Positions 1-8,072 of a DNA stretch of 64,000 nt are shown here, one piece after another. Numbering within the stretch: the first letter of the stretch is position 1; each line of letters opens with the position of its first letter. Under the pieces are notes generated by a model that did no database searches, was not told where the DNA came from, and saw only the letters and a list, made by a program, of their open reading frames with translations. The position numbers and the translations under genes are program-made. The stretch lies in contig NZ_FORI01000002.1 of NCBI RefSeq assembly GCF_900113965.1, positions 1 to 64,000 of the forward strand. The letters are read 5' to 3'. This DNA comes from Treponema bryantii (GTDB taxonomy: Bacteria > Spirochaetota > Spirochaetia > Treponematales > Treponemataceae).

Positions 1-58
1 AGGTGTAAGCGCCGCGAGACGTTCAGCCGAGCATTACTAATAAGTCGTGAGACTTGGC
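1..58 (+). rRNA. 23S ribosomal RNA, 3' end (partial)
   Basis: The first bases match the conserved 3' terminus of bacterial 23S rRNA, with the familiar run GCCGAGCATTACTAATAAG followed by the closing strand of the terminal helix. The gene enters from the left edge, so only its last 58 or so bases are present, and the exact processed end is approximate. A 5S gene follows about 120 bases downstream, which gives the usual 23S-5S order of an rRNA operon. Confidence 0.9.
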
Positions 59-84
59 CATATCATCGTTTCCGTTCCCCGCTC

Positions 85-111
85 GTCATTGCGAGCGAAG
101 CGAAGCAATCT
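85..111 (+). repeat. Short dispersed palindromic repeat in the 23S-5S spacer
   Basis: A GTCATTGC...GCAAT palindrome lies between the 23S and 5S genes. The stem ATTGC/GCAAT (88-92 and 105-109) encloses a GAGCGAAGCGAA loop. Its translation on the other strand reads FARNDE, a signature I recognise from spurious ORFs over short dispersed repeats in many bacteria. It resembles in layout, though not in sequence, the GTCA-headed hairpins at 28048, 29378, 39574 and 57211. Confidence 0.6.
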
Positions 112-177
112 AAATAATCCGTCCTGTGTGCTCTGAGTAATCAGACCAACACTCTTCGTAACTTGCATTGTTAATAA

Positions 178-290
178 TGCCGGTGGCCATAGTGGAGAGG
201 TAATACCCGTTCCCATTCCGAACACGGAAGTCAAGCTCTCTTACGTCGATGATACTGGATTCGTTCCGGGAAAGTAGATAGCTGCCGGCT
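178..290 (+). rRNA. rrf: 5S ribosomal RNA
   Basis: The segment carries the conserved 5S core CCATTCCGAACACGGAAG (about 212-229) and the loop-E region GGGAAAGTAG. Its ends pair as helix I, GCCGG near 179-183 with CCGGC near 285-289. A T-rich stretch follows at once. Length (about 112 nt) and place downstream of 23S fit a spirochaete 5S gene. End positions are good to a few bases. Confidence 0.93.
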
Positions 291-358
291 TTTTTATTTA
301 ACGTACTAATGGGTCAGGAAAGCTGTGCTTTCCAAGCTGCCGGCTTTTTTTATTTAAC
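280..358 (+). repeat. Duplicated 5S 3' end and terminator
   Basis: The 23-base segment made of the last 5S bases plus its T-run (AGCTGCCGGC, T6, ATTTAAC at 280-302) recurs at 335-358 with one extra T. Between the copies sits a small hairpin GGAAAG/CTTTCC at 318-334. Each copy can act as a weak intrinsic terminator (AAGC/GCTT stem then T7 in the second), so the rRNA operon appears to end in a tandem terminator made by a local duplication. Confidence 0.65.
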
Positions 359-395
359 TCGCCAAATTTTAATCGCAAAAATATAAATACTCTGT

Positions 396-401
396 TATAA
401 T
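396..401 (+). promoter_or_regulatory. TATAAT box of plsC, leaderless type
   Basis: A perfect TATAAT ends 8 bases before the plsC ATG at 410. No purine-rich ribosome binding site fits in the gap, so transcription should start at or within a base or two of the start codon. The -35 region is poor (TCGCAA at 373-378). Confidence 0.65.
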
Positions 402-409
402 TAATAAAT

Positions 410-1162
410 ATGATTAATCCAATTTTTCTGACTTTGATTATTCTGGGATGTATTATTGGTATCTGGATTTCCTGGCAATTAGTGTTATGGCTTTTCTGGA
501 TTTGTGTAAATCTTACAATTAATAAGAAAAAAGAATATACAACCACTTCTAAATTTTATAACTGGGCTTTTGTTTTGTGGTACAGATATATGATGATTGC
601 CGGTCGTCTTAAAGTTCATGTAACCGGTTATGAAAAAGTTCCATTCGACAAAAGATTCTTACTTGTTTCAAATCACTGTTCAAAATTTGATAACTTTGTT
701 CAATGCCAGGTTTTAAGAAAAACTCAAATTGCATTTATCTCTAAGCCTGAAAATTTCAAAATCCCAATTGGCGGCCGTTTTATGAGACGAGGACTTTATC
801 TTGCAATGCCAAAGAATAATCCTCGTGAAGAAGTTAAAACAGTCATGAAGGCTATTGAATATATTAAAGATGATAAGGTTTCTATTGGAATCTTCCCTGA
901 AGGAACAAGAAGTAAAGACGGAAACATGTTGGATTTTAAGCCTGGTGCATTCAAGATTGCAGAAAAAGCAGCTTGTCCTCTTATTATCTGTTCTATGAAA
1001 GGTACATTTGATATTCATAAGAACTGGCCTTGGAAGAGATCTCATGTCTATATGGATATTCTTGAGGTAATAGATCCATCAATATGGAAAGAAAAAAAAA
1101 CAGTTGAAGTATCTGATTATGCACATAGTCTCATACTCAACAATCTTAATAAATATAATTAA
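410..1162 (+). CDS. plsC: 1-acyl-sn-glycerol-3-phosphate acyltransferase
   Basis: Predicted to acylate lysophosphatidic acid to phosphatidic acid at the inner face of the cytoplasmic membrane. A hydrophobic N-terminal segment (about residues 4-35) precedes the acyltransferase domain. The catalytic HX4D motif is H89-CSKF-D94 and the substrate block FPEGTR lies at 162-167. The length of 250 residues is normal for PlsC. No Shine-Dalgarno precedes the ATG, and a TATAAT box ends 8 bases upstream, so the message is probably leaderless. A lipid-kinase homologue follows 31 bases later, suggesting a small phospholipid operon. The family is firm; acyl preference cannot be read. Confidence 0.92.
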   Translation: MINPIFLTLIILGCIIGIWISWQLVLWLFWICVNLTINKKKEYTTTSKFYNWAFVLWYRYMMIAGRLKVHVTGYEKVPFDKRFLLVSNHCSKFDNFVQCQVLRKTQIAFISKPENFKIPIGGRFMRRGLYLAMPKNNPREEVKTVMKAIEYIKDDKVSIGIFPEGTRSKDGNMLDFKPGAFKIAEKAACPLIICSMKGTFDIHKNWPWKRSHVYMDILEVIDPSIWKEKKTVEVSDYAHSLILNNLNKYN

Positions 1163-1193
1163 AAACGGTTCAATTTAGGAGGCAATAACCGCT

Positions 1194-2051
1194 ATGATTT
1201 ACTTATTTATAAACAAATCTTCTAATAATGGTAAAGCAGCTCAGGCTCAGAGTGAACTTGAAAAACTTTTTAATAATGAACAGTTGAATGTAATTGATGT
1301 TACTTCTGTACAGAACGCAGCAGAAAAGTGCAGTAATCTCAATGCTGAGGATAAAATTATTATTGCTGGTGGAGACGGAACTTTAAGCCGCTTTGTAAAT
1401 GATATTTATGAACTTCACTTGAAGAATGAGATTTATTTATATACCTGCGGAACAGGAAATGATTTTCTTAATGATGTAAAAGAGAAGTGTGAGATTAAGA
1501 ACGGACTTATTCCATTAAATCAGTTTATCGAATCTCTTCCAGTTGTAACTGTAAATGACAAAAAGCATTATTTTATTAATGGAATTGGATACGGAATTGA
1601 CGGCTACTGCTGTGAAGAAGGAGATAAACTTCGTGCAGTTTCAGACAAGCCTGTAAACTACGCAGAAATTGCAATTAAAGGTATGCTTGGAAAGTTTAAG
1701 CCTTGCGGAGGAACTGTAACTGTTGATGGAGTTACAACCCGTTATAAAAAGATCTGGCTTGCTCCAACTATGATAGGCCGTTATTTTGGCGGTGGAATGA
1801 AAATCACTCCTGATCAGGACAGACTTAATAAAGAGCACGTAGTTTCAAATTGTGTTTTCCATGACTCTGGAATGCTTAAAACTCTGATTGTATTTCCTTC
1901 AATCTTCAAAGGTGAACATGTTTCTCATAAGGATATAATTGAAATCAAGACAGGTCATGAAGTTACCGTTGAATTTGATAAGCCTTGCGCACTTCAGATT
2001 GATGGAGAAACCTATTCCAATATTACCAGATATTCTGTAAGCTATAAGTAA
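1194..2051 (+). CDS. Diacylglycerol kinase-family lipid kinase
   Basis: A soluble lipid kinase of the DAGK catalytic-domain family (YegS/DgkB/BmrU-like). The nucleotide-binding signature GGDGT is at residues 59-63, and a second conserved block, CGTGNDF, is near 95-101. At 285 residues it is complete for the family. Members phosphorylate diacylglycerol or related lipids, which would feed phosphatidate back next to plsC. The start has a strong AGGAGG at 1177-1182, 11 bases before the ATG, unlike the leaderless plsC start. The exact substrate is unknown, so no gene symbol is given. Confidence 0.85.
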   Translation: MIYLFINKSSNNGKAAQAQSELEKLFNNEQLNVIDVTSVQNAAEKCSNLNAEDKIIIAGGDGTLSRFVNDIYELHLKNEIYLYTCGTGNDFLNDVKEKCEIKNGLIPLNQFIESLPVVTVNDKKHYFINGIGYGIDGYCCEEGDKLRAVSDKPVNYAEIAIKGMLGKFKPCGGTVTVDGVTTRYKKIWLAPTMIGRYFGGGMKITPDQDRLNKEHVVSNCVFHDSGMLKTLIVFPSIFKGEHVSHKDIIEIKTGHEVTVEFDKPCALQIDGETYSNITRYSVSYK

Positions 2052-2066
2052 ATACAGAAGGTAAAA

Positions 2067-2702
2067 ATGAAAATTGATTCTATAATTCTCGATGTGGATG
2101 GTACCATCTGGAATACAACTGGTATTGTTGCTTCAGCATGGAATAAAGTAATTGATGAAAACTTTCCACAGGTTTCTCATGTAACGGCAGATATTCTAAA
2201 AGGACAGTTTGGAAAAACTATGGATGTAATTGCAGATAATCTTTTTGGAGTTTTATCTACAGAAGAAAAGAAACTGCTTATGGAAAAGTGCTGTATTGAA
2301 GAACAGAAAGCTCTTCTTTCAAATACAGAAAATATCACTTATAAAGGTGTTATTAAAACTTTGCAGAAGCTTTCTAAAAGAGTTCCGCTTTTTATTGTAA
2401 GCAATTGTCAGAAAGGATATATCGAACTTGTAATTGAAAAGAATGGAATAACAGATTTGATTAAGGATTTTGAATGCTTTGGAAATAATGGAAATTCAAA
2501 GGATGAAAATATCCGTCTAATTGTAAAAAGAAATGGGCTGGAAAATCCGGTTTATGTAGGAGATACTCAGGGAGATTATGAAGCCTGCATAAAAGCGGGA
2601 GTTCCATTTGTCTGGGCAGCTTATGGATTTGGCTGCCCGAATGATGACAAATATTTTGCTAAGCTTGAGGAGTTTGCTCAGCTGGAGGAACTTCTCCCTT
2701 AA
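2067..2702 (+). CDS. HAD-superfamily hydrolase, phosphoglycolate phosphatase-like
   Basis: A 211-residue HAD hydrolase, subfamily I. Motif I is DVDGT (D9, D11), motif II is the VSNCQ block near residue 112, and motif IV is YVGDTQGD at 163-170. A small cap domain fills residues 15-85. Such proteins dephosphorylate small phosphometabolites such as phosphoglycolate or sugar phosphates; the substrate is not evident. The ATG has AGAAGG 8 bases upstream and lies 15 bases after the kinase gene, so it is likely the third gene of the plsC operon. Its last 44 bases overlap the 3' end of the convergent antiporter gene. Confidence 0.85.
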   Translation: MKIDSIILDVDGTIWNTTGIVASAWNKVIDENFPQVSHVTADILKGQFGKTMDVIADNLFGVLSTEEKKLLMEKCCIEEQKALLSNTENITYKGVIKTLQKLSKRVPLFIVSNCQKGYIELVIEKNGITDLIKDFECFGNNGNSKDENIRLIVKRNGLENPVYVGDTQGDYEACIKAGVPFVWAAYGFGCPNDDKYFAKLEEFAQLEELLP

Positions 2703-3912
2703 ACGAAGCTTTAAGCAAAACAGGAACTACCATTGAAGAAACAATAATCAGCAGGATCACAGAGGTAAAATATTTTGAATCTACGAGTCCTGCTGAAAGT
2801 CCTTTGGTTGCAACGATAAGTGCAACTTCTCCACGAACCATCATTCCTTCTCCAATCTGAAGGCATTCCTTCCAGTTATAACCAAGAAGCTTTGCAATTC
2901 CACCACATCCGATAATCTTGGAAATACATCCAACAATTACAAAGGCAATAGAGAACCACAAAAGATTTAGGTTCATTCCAGAAAGATCTGTTTTAAGACC
3001 AATGCCTGCAAAGAAGATAGGGCTGAAAATCATATAGGCATTAATATCAATTTTTGATTCCATGTAAGAAGCATCACTCAAGCTGCAGAATACGATACCT
3101 GCAATATATGCACCAGTGATATCTGCAATGCCAAAGAAGTGCTCTGCACAGAAAGCAAAAATCAATGCAATTCCAAGAGCATAAATCGGAATACGGCGTG
3201 AACGAGGATGGCGTTTATCATACCAGCGGAAAAGTCTGTATACAATAAAGCCTGCAATAATAGCACATGCAAAGAAGGCAAGGGTTTTAAGAATGATTCC
3301 AAGGTATCCGCCTTTTCCAGAGCTTACACCAAGAACAATAGTCAAAACGATAATACCAATTACATCATCAATAATTGCTGCACTTACAATAGTCTGACCA
3401 ACATCAGTTTTGATTTTGCCAAGTTCTTTGAGAACTGCAACAGTAATACTTACAGAAGTGGCTGTGAGAATTGTTCCAATAAATACACATTTAAAGAAAC
3501 TTTGAGAACCCCATCCATCAGAACCAAAGAAGAACATTGCCATAATTGTTCCCATGATGAGTGGAACAAATACTCCGCAGATAGCAACAAGGGTTGCTTT
3601 AAAACCAGACTTAACGAGAGATTTAAGGTTAGTTCCAAGCCCCGCAGAGAACATAATGAGAATAACGCCAATTTCTGACATATATGAGATAAACTGGTTT
3701 GTTTCATTGTAAATTACATTTGGATCTGTTTTACCGTAATTCTGAAAGAAAGGAATAAAGCGAAGTAAAAGACCAGCAACAATCATACCTGCAACCTGAG
3801 GAATACCAATCTTCTTTGCAAGTACACCAAAATACTTTGCAACGATTACAATAATACCTACAGAAAGAAGTACGTGGAGAACAATTTCTGTGTTCGGAAG
3901 AGATGCATTCAT
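2659..3912 (-). CDS. Cation/proton antiporter, CPA2 family
   Basis: An integral membrane antiporter of about 417 residues with some 12-13 predicted membrane segments. Family marks are the N-terminal GIPQVAGMIVAGLLL segment, a transmembrane IDDVIG motif with the paired acidic residues used for ion binding, and the ADITGAYIAG helix. It probably exchanges Na+ or K+ for H+. I place the start at the ATG at 3912, preceded by GAGG, rather than further upstream where the extension is poorly justified. There is no cytoplasmic TrkA-N domain. The 3' end overlaps the HAD gene by 44 bases in opposite orientation. Ion choice cannot be read. Confidence 0.85.
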   Translation of the reverse strand: MNASLPNTEIVLHVLLSVGIIVIVAKYFGVLAKKIGIPQVAGMIVAGLLLRFIPFFQNYGKTDPNVIYNETNQFISYMSEIGVILIMFSAGLGTNLKSLVKSGFKATLVAICGVFVPLIMGTIMAMFFFGSDGWGSQSFFKCVFIGTILTATSVSITVAVLKELGKIKTDVGQTIVSAAIIDDVIGIIVLTIVLGVSSGKGGYLGIILKTLAFFACAIIAGFIVYRLFRWYDKRHPRSRRIPIYALGIALIFAFCAEHFFGIADITGAYIAGIVFCSLSDASYMESKIDINAYMIFSPIFFAGIGLKTDLSGMNLNLLWFSIAFVIVGCISKIIGCGGIAKLLGYNWKECLQIGEGMMVRGEVALIVATKGLSAGLVDSKYFTSVILLIIVSSMVVPVLLKASFKGEVPPAEQTPQA

Positions 3913-4023
3913 ATAAAATACCTCTATAAATAGAAGGAAATATGTAAAAAATTGAATTATTATATATTTAGAACTGAATTTATGCAATATAAGTGTTATA
4001 ATACTCAGATAAATGGAGTTTAT

Positions 4024-5115
4024 ATGATATTTAAGAAATTTAAGTTTTTTGCAGTTTTATGTGCTTTATGTATTATTTTTTTGATGGCTTCTTGTGCTAC
4101 AAGTGTGAATGTAAAACTAACCAGACCTGCTCAGTTAGACTTAAATGGTGCGCGCACTGTTGCAGTTCTTCCTTTTAAGCCTTATTCCTATTACCGTGAA
4201 TATGATGTAAATATTGGCAGACAGATTATTATAAATACCTTCTATCAGATTTTTGATATTCGTGATCCTGATGAGCAGCTTGCCCTTGATAGTCTTAGAA
4301 CTCAGATTGAACGTGGATTAATGGATTCTCCATATATCAAACTTGTCAGTTCAGATTCTGTTGAACGTGCTTTAAGAAAAGGAACTCTGAATCCTGCAGA
4401 TGTTTATCTTACTGGAGGAGTTTCATATTTTGATGTAGATGACAGACGCATAGAAGAGAGAAAATTGATTAAAGCAGCAAATGGAAATCAGAAGGCTGAG
4501 TATGCAATTGTTGCTTACTGGAAAAGAGAAGTATCTTTTGTTTTCAGATATCAGATAGTAGACAGCTCAACTGATACAATTATTGCTACAGGAGACTATC
4601 GCTGTAATACAACTTCTTCCTCTTATGAATCAAGAAAAGCCCTGCCTAGCGCTTATTCTCTGCTTGATTCTGATATCAGAAAAGCTGCAAGAAAGATTCT
4701 TCAGGAACTTCAGCCATATACTGTAACTAAAACAATTAAACTTCTTGAGCCAAAGACAAAAGATAAAGCTCTTAAAGAACGTATGAAGATTGTAGATGAA
4801 ATGGCTGAAAACTCTCAGATTGAAAAGGCTTCTGCAGAGTTTTCAAAAATCTACGAGGAAACTGGTCTTCTGGAAGCTGGATATAATGCTGCAATTCTTC
4901 AGGAAGCTCTTGGTAATCTTTCAAAGGCTGAGCAGATGATGACAGCTCTTTATAATGAGTATCCTGATAACAGAGTAGCAAAAGGTCTTTCTGATATTCA
5001 GTATGAAATTAAAATGGCAAATAAACTGAAAAAGCAGATAGATGCTACTGAAGCTTCTGGTGATCTTGATGATTTTGATGAGGATTCGGAAGATTTAGGA
5101 GATCTAGATTTTTAA
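4024..5115 (+). CDS. Lipoprotein with C-terminal repeat-like helical region
   Basis: A predicted lipoprotein of 363 residues. The signal peptide ends in LMAS-C24, a typical lipobox. The middle holds a GARTVAVLPFKPYS segment and a mixed alpha/beta region that recalls the FlgO/GNA1162 type of envelope lipoprotein, though I cannot assign a family. Residues about 255-340 look like tetratricopeptide-type helices, and the tail is strongly acidic (DDFDEDSEDLGDLDF). The start at 4024 is chosen because a GGAG precedes it and the signal peptide begins there; a TATAAT at 3997-4002 is the likely -10. Function is unknown; an envelope role is inferred. Confidence 0.75.
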   Translation: MIFKKFKFFAVLCALCIIFLMASCATSVNVKLTRPAQLDLNGARTVAVLPFKPYSYYREYDVNIGRQIIINTFYQIFDIRDPDEQLALDSLRTQIERGLMDSPYIKLVSSDSVERALRKGTLNPADVYLTGGVSYFDVDDRRIEERKLIKAANGNQKAEYAIVAYWKREVSFVFRYQIVDSSTDTIIATGDYRCNTTSSSYESRKALPSAYSLLDSDIRKAARKILQELQPYTVTKTIKLLEPKTKDKALKERMKIVDEMAENSQIEKASAEFSKIYEETGLLEAGYNAAILQEALGNLSKAEQMMTALYNEYPDNRVAKGLSDIQYEIKMANKLKKQIDATEASGDLDDFDEDSEDLGDLDF

Positions 5116-5119
5116 CTTT

Positions 5120-5725
5120 TTAGAAGTATTGCTGCCACTTTGCAGTAAGTTCGGCTGCACTGGTAAATAATTCTGCGTGAATGCCGAGACTTGCTGCAGC
5201 TGCTACGTTATCCGCCCTATCATCCGTAAAGAAAGCATCTTCCGGGGCGGTCTGCTCTGCTTCAAGAATCAGTTCAAAAAAGTGCGGGTCGGGTTTTGCA
5301 CAGCCTATCTTGTTAGATGCGTAAGTCTGATTAAAAAAGGCGTAATCTCCGCGCTCCATATGATTTTCCCAGTGACTGTCTATAGTATTTGTACCGCATA
5401 CAACTCGGTGCTTTTTTTTGAGCTGCTGAATGAGCGAAACTGTTTCCAGATTTTTTGATGGATGGAAATACAAGCGGAAGAGGTCATTTTCTACAACGGG
5501 AACCTTACTGTATTTTTCGTCTTTAGCAGCAGCAATGCGATCATTGAATTGAGTCCAGAACTGCTGTGGATTAATTTTGCCGGTTTGAAAAAGATTCCAG
5601 ATATCTTTTTGCCCTGAAGCGCAAATCTTATAAAAATCTTCAGTTGTAATATTTAATTTATTGTAAAGCTGGGTAAGCAGAAATGTGTTTGTAACAACAC
5701 CACCCATATCAAAAATAAAAAGCAT
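5120..5725 (-). CDS. HAD-superfamily hydrolase, subfamily IA
   Basis: A 201-residue HAD hydrolase. It opens with FIFDMGGVVTN, a variant of motif I in which the second catalytic aspartate is replaced by glycine (DMGGV), as in several yeast-like and YihX-type subfamily members. Motif II is the CGTNT block and motif IV is FFTDDRADNV. The start is set at 5725, where the motif begins. CATAAT ends 6 bases upstream with TTGATT 17 bases before it, so the message looks leaderless. It is divergent from the methyltransferase gene and convergent with the lipoprotein 4 bases away. Substrate unknown; sugar phosphates are plausible. Confidence 0.82.
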   Translation of the reverse strand: MLFIFDMGGVVTNTFLLTQLYNKLNITTEDFYKICASGQKDIWNLFQTGKINPQQFWTQFNDRIAAAKDEKYSKVPVVENDLFRLYFHPSKNLETVSLIQQLKKKHRVVCGTNTIDSHWENHMERGDYAFFNQTYASNKIGCAKPDPHFFELILEAEQTAPEDAFFTDDRADNVAAAASLGIHAELFTSAAELTAKWQQYF

Positions 5726-5731
5726 ATTCCG

Positions 5732-5772
5732 ATTATGGTGTAATTGTGATGAATAATCAAGTTTGATATAAT
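5732..5772. promoter_or_regulatory. Overlapping divergent promoters, both leaderless
   Basis: On the plus strand TTGTGA (5744-5749), a 17-base spacer and TATAAT (5767-5772) drive the rRNA methyltransferase, whose ATG at 5780 starts 7 bases later. On the minus strand CATAAT (5732-5737), with TTGATT 17 bases upstream, drives the HAD gene, whose ATG at 5725 starts 6 bases later. The two promoters interleave within about 40 bp, so the polymerases should compete. Confidence 0.7.
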
Positions 5773-5779
5773 GGCGGCT

Positions 5780-7042
5780 ATGAGTATGAATAATTTTCCG
5801 AGAGTTTTTCTGAACAGTAAAGAAGAAAAGGAAATCCAGCAGGGATTCCCATGGGCATTTGATAATGAGATTTCCCATGTAAAACACAGAGCCGACGAAA
5901 AATCTGAATGGAAGAATGAAGGCCTTAAAGAGTGCACTGTAGAAGATGGTGCCACAGTTGAAGTTTACACAAAGGCCGGCGGCTTTCTTGGAACCGGTAT
6001 CATCAACAAAAAATCAAAGATTACCGTAAGACTTATTGGCAGCGAGCATGCAGATGTTATCATGGCTGATACTGCAGCTTATTATGAAAAGAAGATTCTG
6101 GACGCTTACAATATGCGCCGCATGTTCTACAGCGACAGCGATTCTTATCGTCTTGTTTTTGGCGAAGCAGATTTTATTCCGGGCCTCATCTGTGAACGTT
6201 TCTGCGATGAAAAGGGACGTGTAATTATTGTTGCACAGTTCCTTTCCCTTTCATGTGAAGTTTTCCGTAACGATATTGTTGCAGCTCTTAAAAAGGTTTG
6301 TAAACCAGATGCAATTTACGAGAGAAGTGATGCCAGCGTTCGCGATAAGGAAGGACTTCCTCAGACTGCCGGCTGGATTTATGGCTCAGGCGATACAACT
6401 TTTACAATTGTAGAAAACGGAATTAAACTTGGTGTTGATATTGCAAACGGCCAGAAGACCGGTTACTTCCTTGATCAGAAGTTCAACCGAACTGCCGCAG
6501 CCGCTTTCTGTAAGGGAAAGACAGTTCTCGACACCTTTACACATACAGGTGCATTCGGTCTCAACGCATTTAAGAACGGAGCGCGCGAAGTTACTTCTGT
6601 AGATATTTCTCCAGAAGCAGTTGATATGGTTAATCATAATATTGAACTCAACGGGGCTGGTAAAGTTATGAAGGCTGTTTGTGCTGATGTTTTTGATCTG
6701 CTTAAACAGTACGAAACTGACGGTCGTAAGTTTGATGTAATCATTCTTGACCCTCCGGCTTTCACAAAGTCTGCAAAGATGATTGAAAAAGCGTACGGTG
6801 GCTACAAAGAAATCAACCTGAGAGCGCTCAGACTTTTGAATGAGGGCGGTATTCTTGTTACCTGTTCCTGCTCTCATTTTATGGAAACAAATATGTTCTG
6901 CGATATGCTTATGCACGCCGCAATGGACAGCCACAAGCGCCTTCAGATTCTTGAAAAGCGAGGGGCTGGTCCAGACCATCCGGTGCTCTTAGGCTATCCA
7001 AAATCCGAATACCTTAAGTGTGTGGTGTGCCGTGTCCTCTAG
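5780..7042 (+). CDS. Class I SAM-dependent rRNA methyltransferase, RlmI-like
   Basis: Resembles 23S rRNA (cytosine-5) methyltransferase RlmI. An N-terminal PUA-like domain (FPRVFLNSKEEKEIQQGFPW onward) precedes a Rossmann fold with SAM motif I DTFTHTGAFG, acidic motif VDISPEAV, catalytic ILDPPAFTKS and the cysteine motif TCSCSHF. About 420 residues, normal size. An in-frame ATG at 5771 overlaps the TATAAT box and cannot be the start; ATG 5780 or 5786 fits a transcript that begins at the codon. The miaA gene overlaps its 3' end, so the two form a tRNA/rRNA modification operon. The modified base is inferred from the family. Confidence 0.88.
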   Translation: MSMNNFPRVFLNSKEEKEIQQGFPWAFDNEISHVKHRADEKSEWKNEGLKECTVEDGATVEVYTKAGGFLGTGIINKKSKITVRLIGSEHADVIMADTAAYYEKKILDAYNMRRMFYSDSDSYRLVFGEADFIPGLICERFCDEKGRVIIVAQFLSLSCEVFRNDIVAALKKVCKPDAIYERSDASVRDKEGLPQTAGWIYGSGDTTFTIVENGIKLGVDIANGQKTGYFLDQKFNRTAAAAFCKGKTVLDTFTHTGAFGLNAFKNGAREVTSVDISPEAVDMVNHNIELNGAGKVMKAVCADVFDLLKQYETDGRKFDVIILDPPAFTKSAKMIEKAYGGYKEINLRALRLLNEGGILVTCSCSHFMETNMFCDMLMHAAMDSHKRLQILEKRGAGPDHPVLLGYPKSEYLKCVVCRVL

Positions 7043-7985
7043 TAAGCCTTATAACTGCGTAATAATCCTGGGGCCAACCGCTGTCGGTAAAACTGCAATC
7101 GGTGTTGCCGTAGCCCGTGCCTTTAATGGTGAAATCATTTCTGCTGACTCAAGACAAACTTACCGCCACCTCGACATTGGTTCCGGTAAGGATCTTGCCG
7201 ATTATGCAGAAAGTGAAGCTGGTCCTGCAGTTCCATATCATCTTATTGATATAACTGAACTGCCTGCTGAATATAACGTATATAACTACCAGCAGGATTT
7301 TTACAAAGCGTTTAAGGATATTACGGGGCGGGGGAAGCTTCCGGTGATTGTCGGCGGAACCGGTATGTATCTGGATGCGATTGTCCGCGACTATCAGCTT
7401 GTGATTCTGCCGGAAAATAAAAAGCTTCACGAAGAGCTTGAAGCAACTCCACTTGAAGTTCTTGCAGCCCGCCTTATGGAGCTACAGCCAGACCTTCACA
7501 CAAAAGGCGACCTTCTTGAAAAAGACCGCGTAATAAAGGCCCTGGAAATTATTGAAGCAAAAAAGAGTGGTGTAGATTCAACTTCTGTTCAGCGCCCGGA
7601 AATTAATCCTCTTATAATTGGAACAACATTGCCGCGACCTCAGATGTGGGAAAACATCAGCATTCGTTTGAAGGAGCGTCTTGAAGGTGGAATGCTCGAT
7701 GAAGTTCAGTCAATTCACGACAGCGGCATTACCTGGGAGAGACTCGAAAAACTTGGCCTTGAGTACCGCTTCTGTTCTGAATTCCTTCAGGGAAAAATCG
7801 AAACAAAAGAAAAATTATATGAAGGTCTTTTTATTGCCATCCGTCAGTTTGCAAAACGTCAGGAAACCTGGTTCCGCATGATGGAGAAGAAAGGTGTTGA
7901 AATCCAGTGGCTGGAGCCTGGTAGTAAGGAAGATAGAATTAAAGAAGCTTGTGAAATTATTCACAACCATCCCGAACTTGTTTAA
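7020..7985 (+). CDS. miaA: tRNA dimethylallyltransferase
   Basis: Transfers a dimethylallyl group to N6 of A37 in tRNAs that read codons beginning with U. It shows the P-loop GPTAVGKT, the DSRQ motif, a DIGSGK block (usually DIGTAK), GGTGMYLDAI and the C-terminal GLEYR. Up to 321 residues, which is typical. The start is either GTG at 7020 or GTG at 7032; both lie inside the end of the methyltransferase gene and neither has a clear ribosome binding site, so translation is likely coupled. The family is certain; the first residues are not. Confidence 0.93.
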   Translation: MWCAVSSSKPYNCVIILGPTAVGKTAIGVAVARAFNGEIISADSRQTYRHLDIGSGKDLADYAESEAGPAVPYHLIDITELPAEYNVYNYQQDFYKAFKDITGRGKLPVIVGGTGMYLDAIVRDYQLVILPENKKLHEELEATPLEVLAARLMELQPDLHTKGDLLEKDRVIKALEIIEAKKSGVDSTSVQRPEINPLIIGTTLPRPQMWENISIRLKERLEGGMLDEVQSIHDSGITWERLEKLGLEYRFCSEFLQGKIETKEKLYEGLFIAIRQFAKRQETWFRMMEKKGVEIQWLEPGSKEDRIKEACEIIHNHPELV

Positions 7986-8004
7986 GCATGCATTAGGATT
8001 GTTA

Positions 8005-8036
8005 AACAAAAACTGCCGGGGACCCAATCCGGCAGC
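8005..8036 (-). terminator. Intrinsic terminator of the 72-residue protein gene
   Basis: CTGCCGG (8013-8019) pairs with CCGGCAG (8029-8035). Read on the minus strand, the 7-bp GC-rich stem is followed by TTTTTGTTT, a standard intrinsic terminator placed 37 bases past the small gene. On the plus strand no T-run follows, so it does not obviously terminate miaA. Confidence 0.7.
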
Positions 8037-8072
8037 TTATTAACAAGAGGACTACTTATTTAATTCAATATT

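Noticed and set aside
3208-3678. A 156-residue plus-strand open frame
   Set aside because: It is antisense to the antiporter gene, whose membrane-helix codons give long Asn/Lys/Ser-rich frames on the other strand.
5771-5779. ATG at 5771 as the start of the rRNA methyltransferase
   Set aside because: It overlaps the last two bases of the TATAAT box, so it could not be on the transcript; 5780 or 5786 fits.
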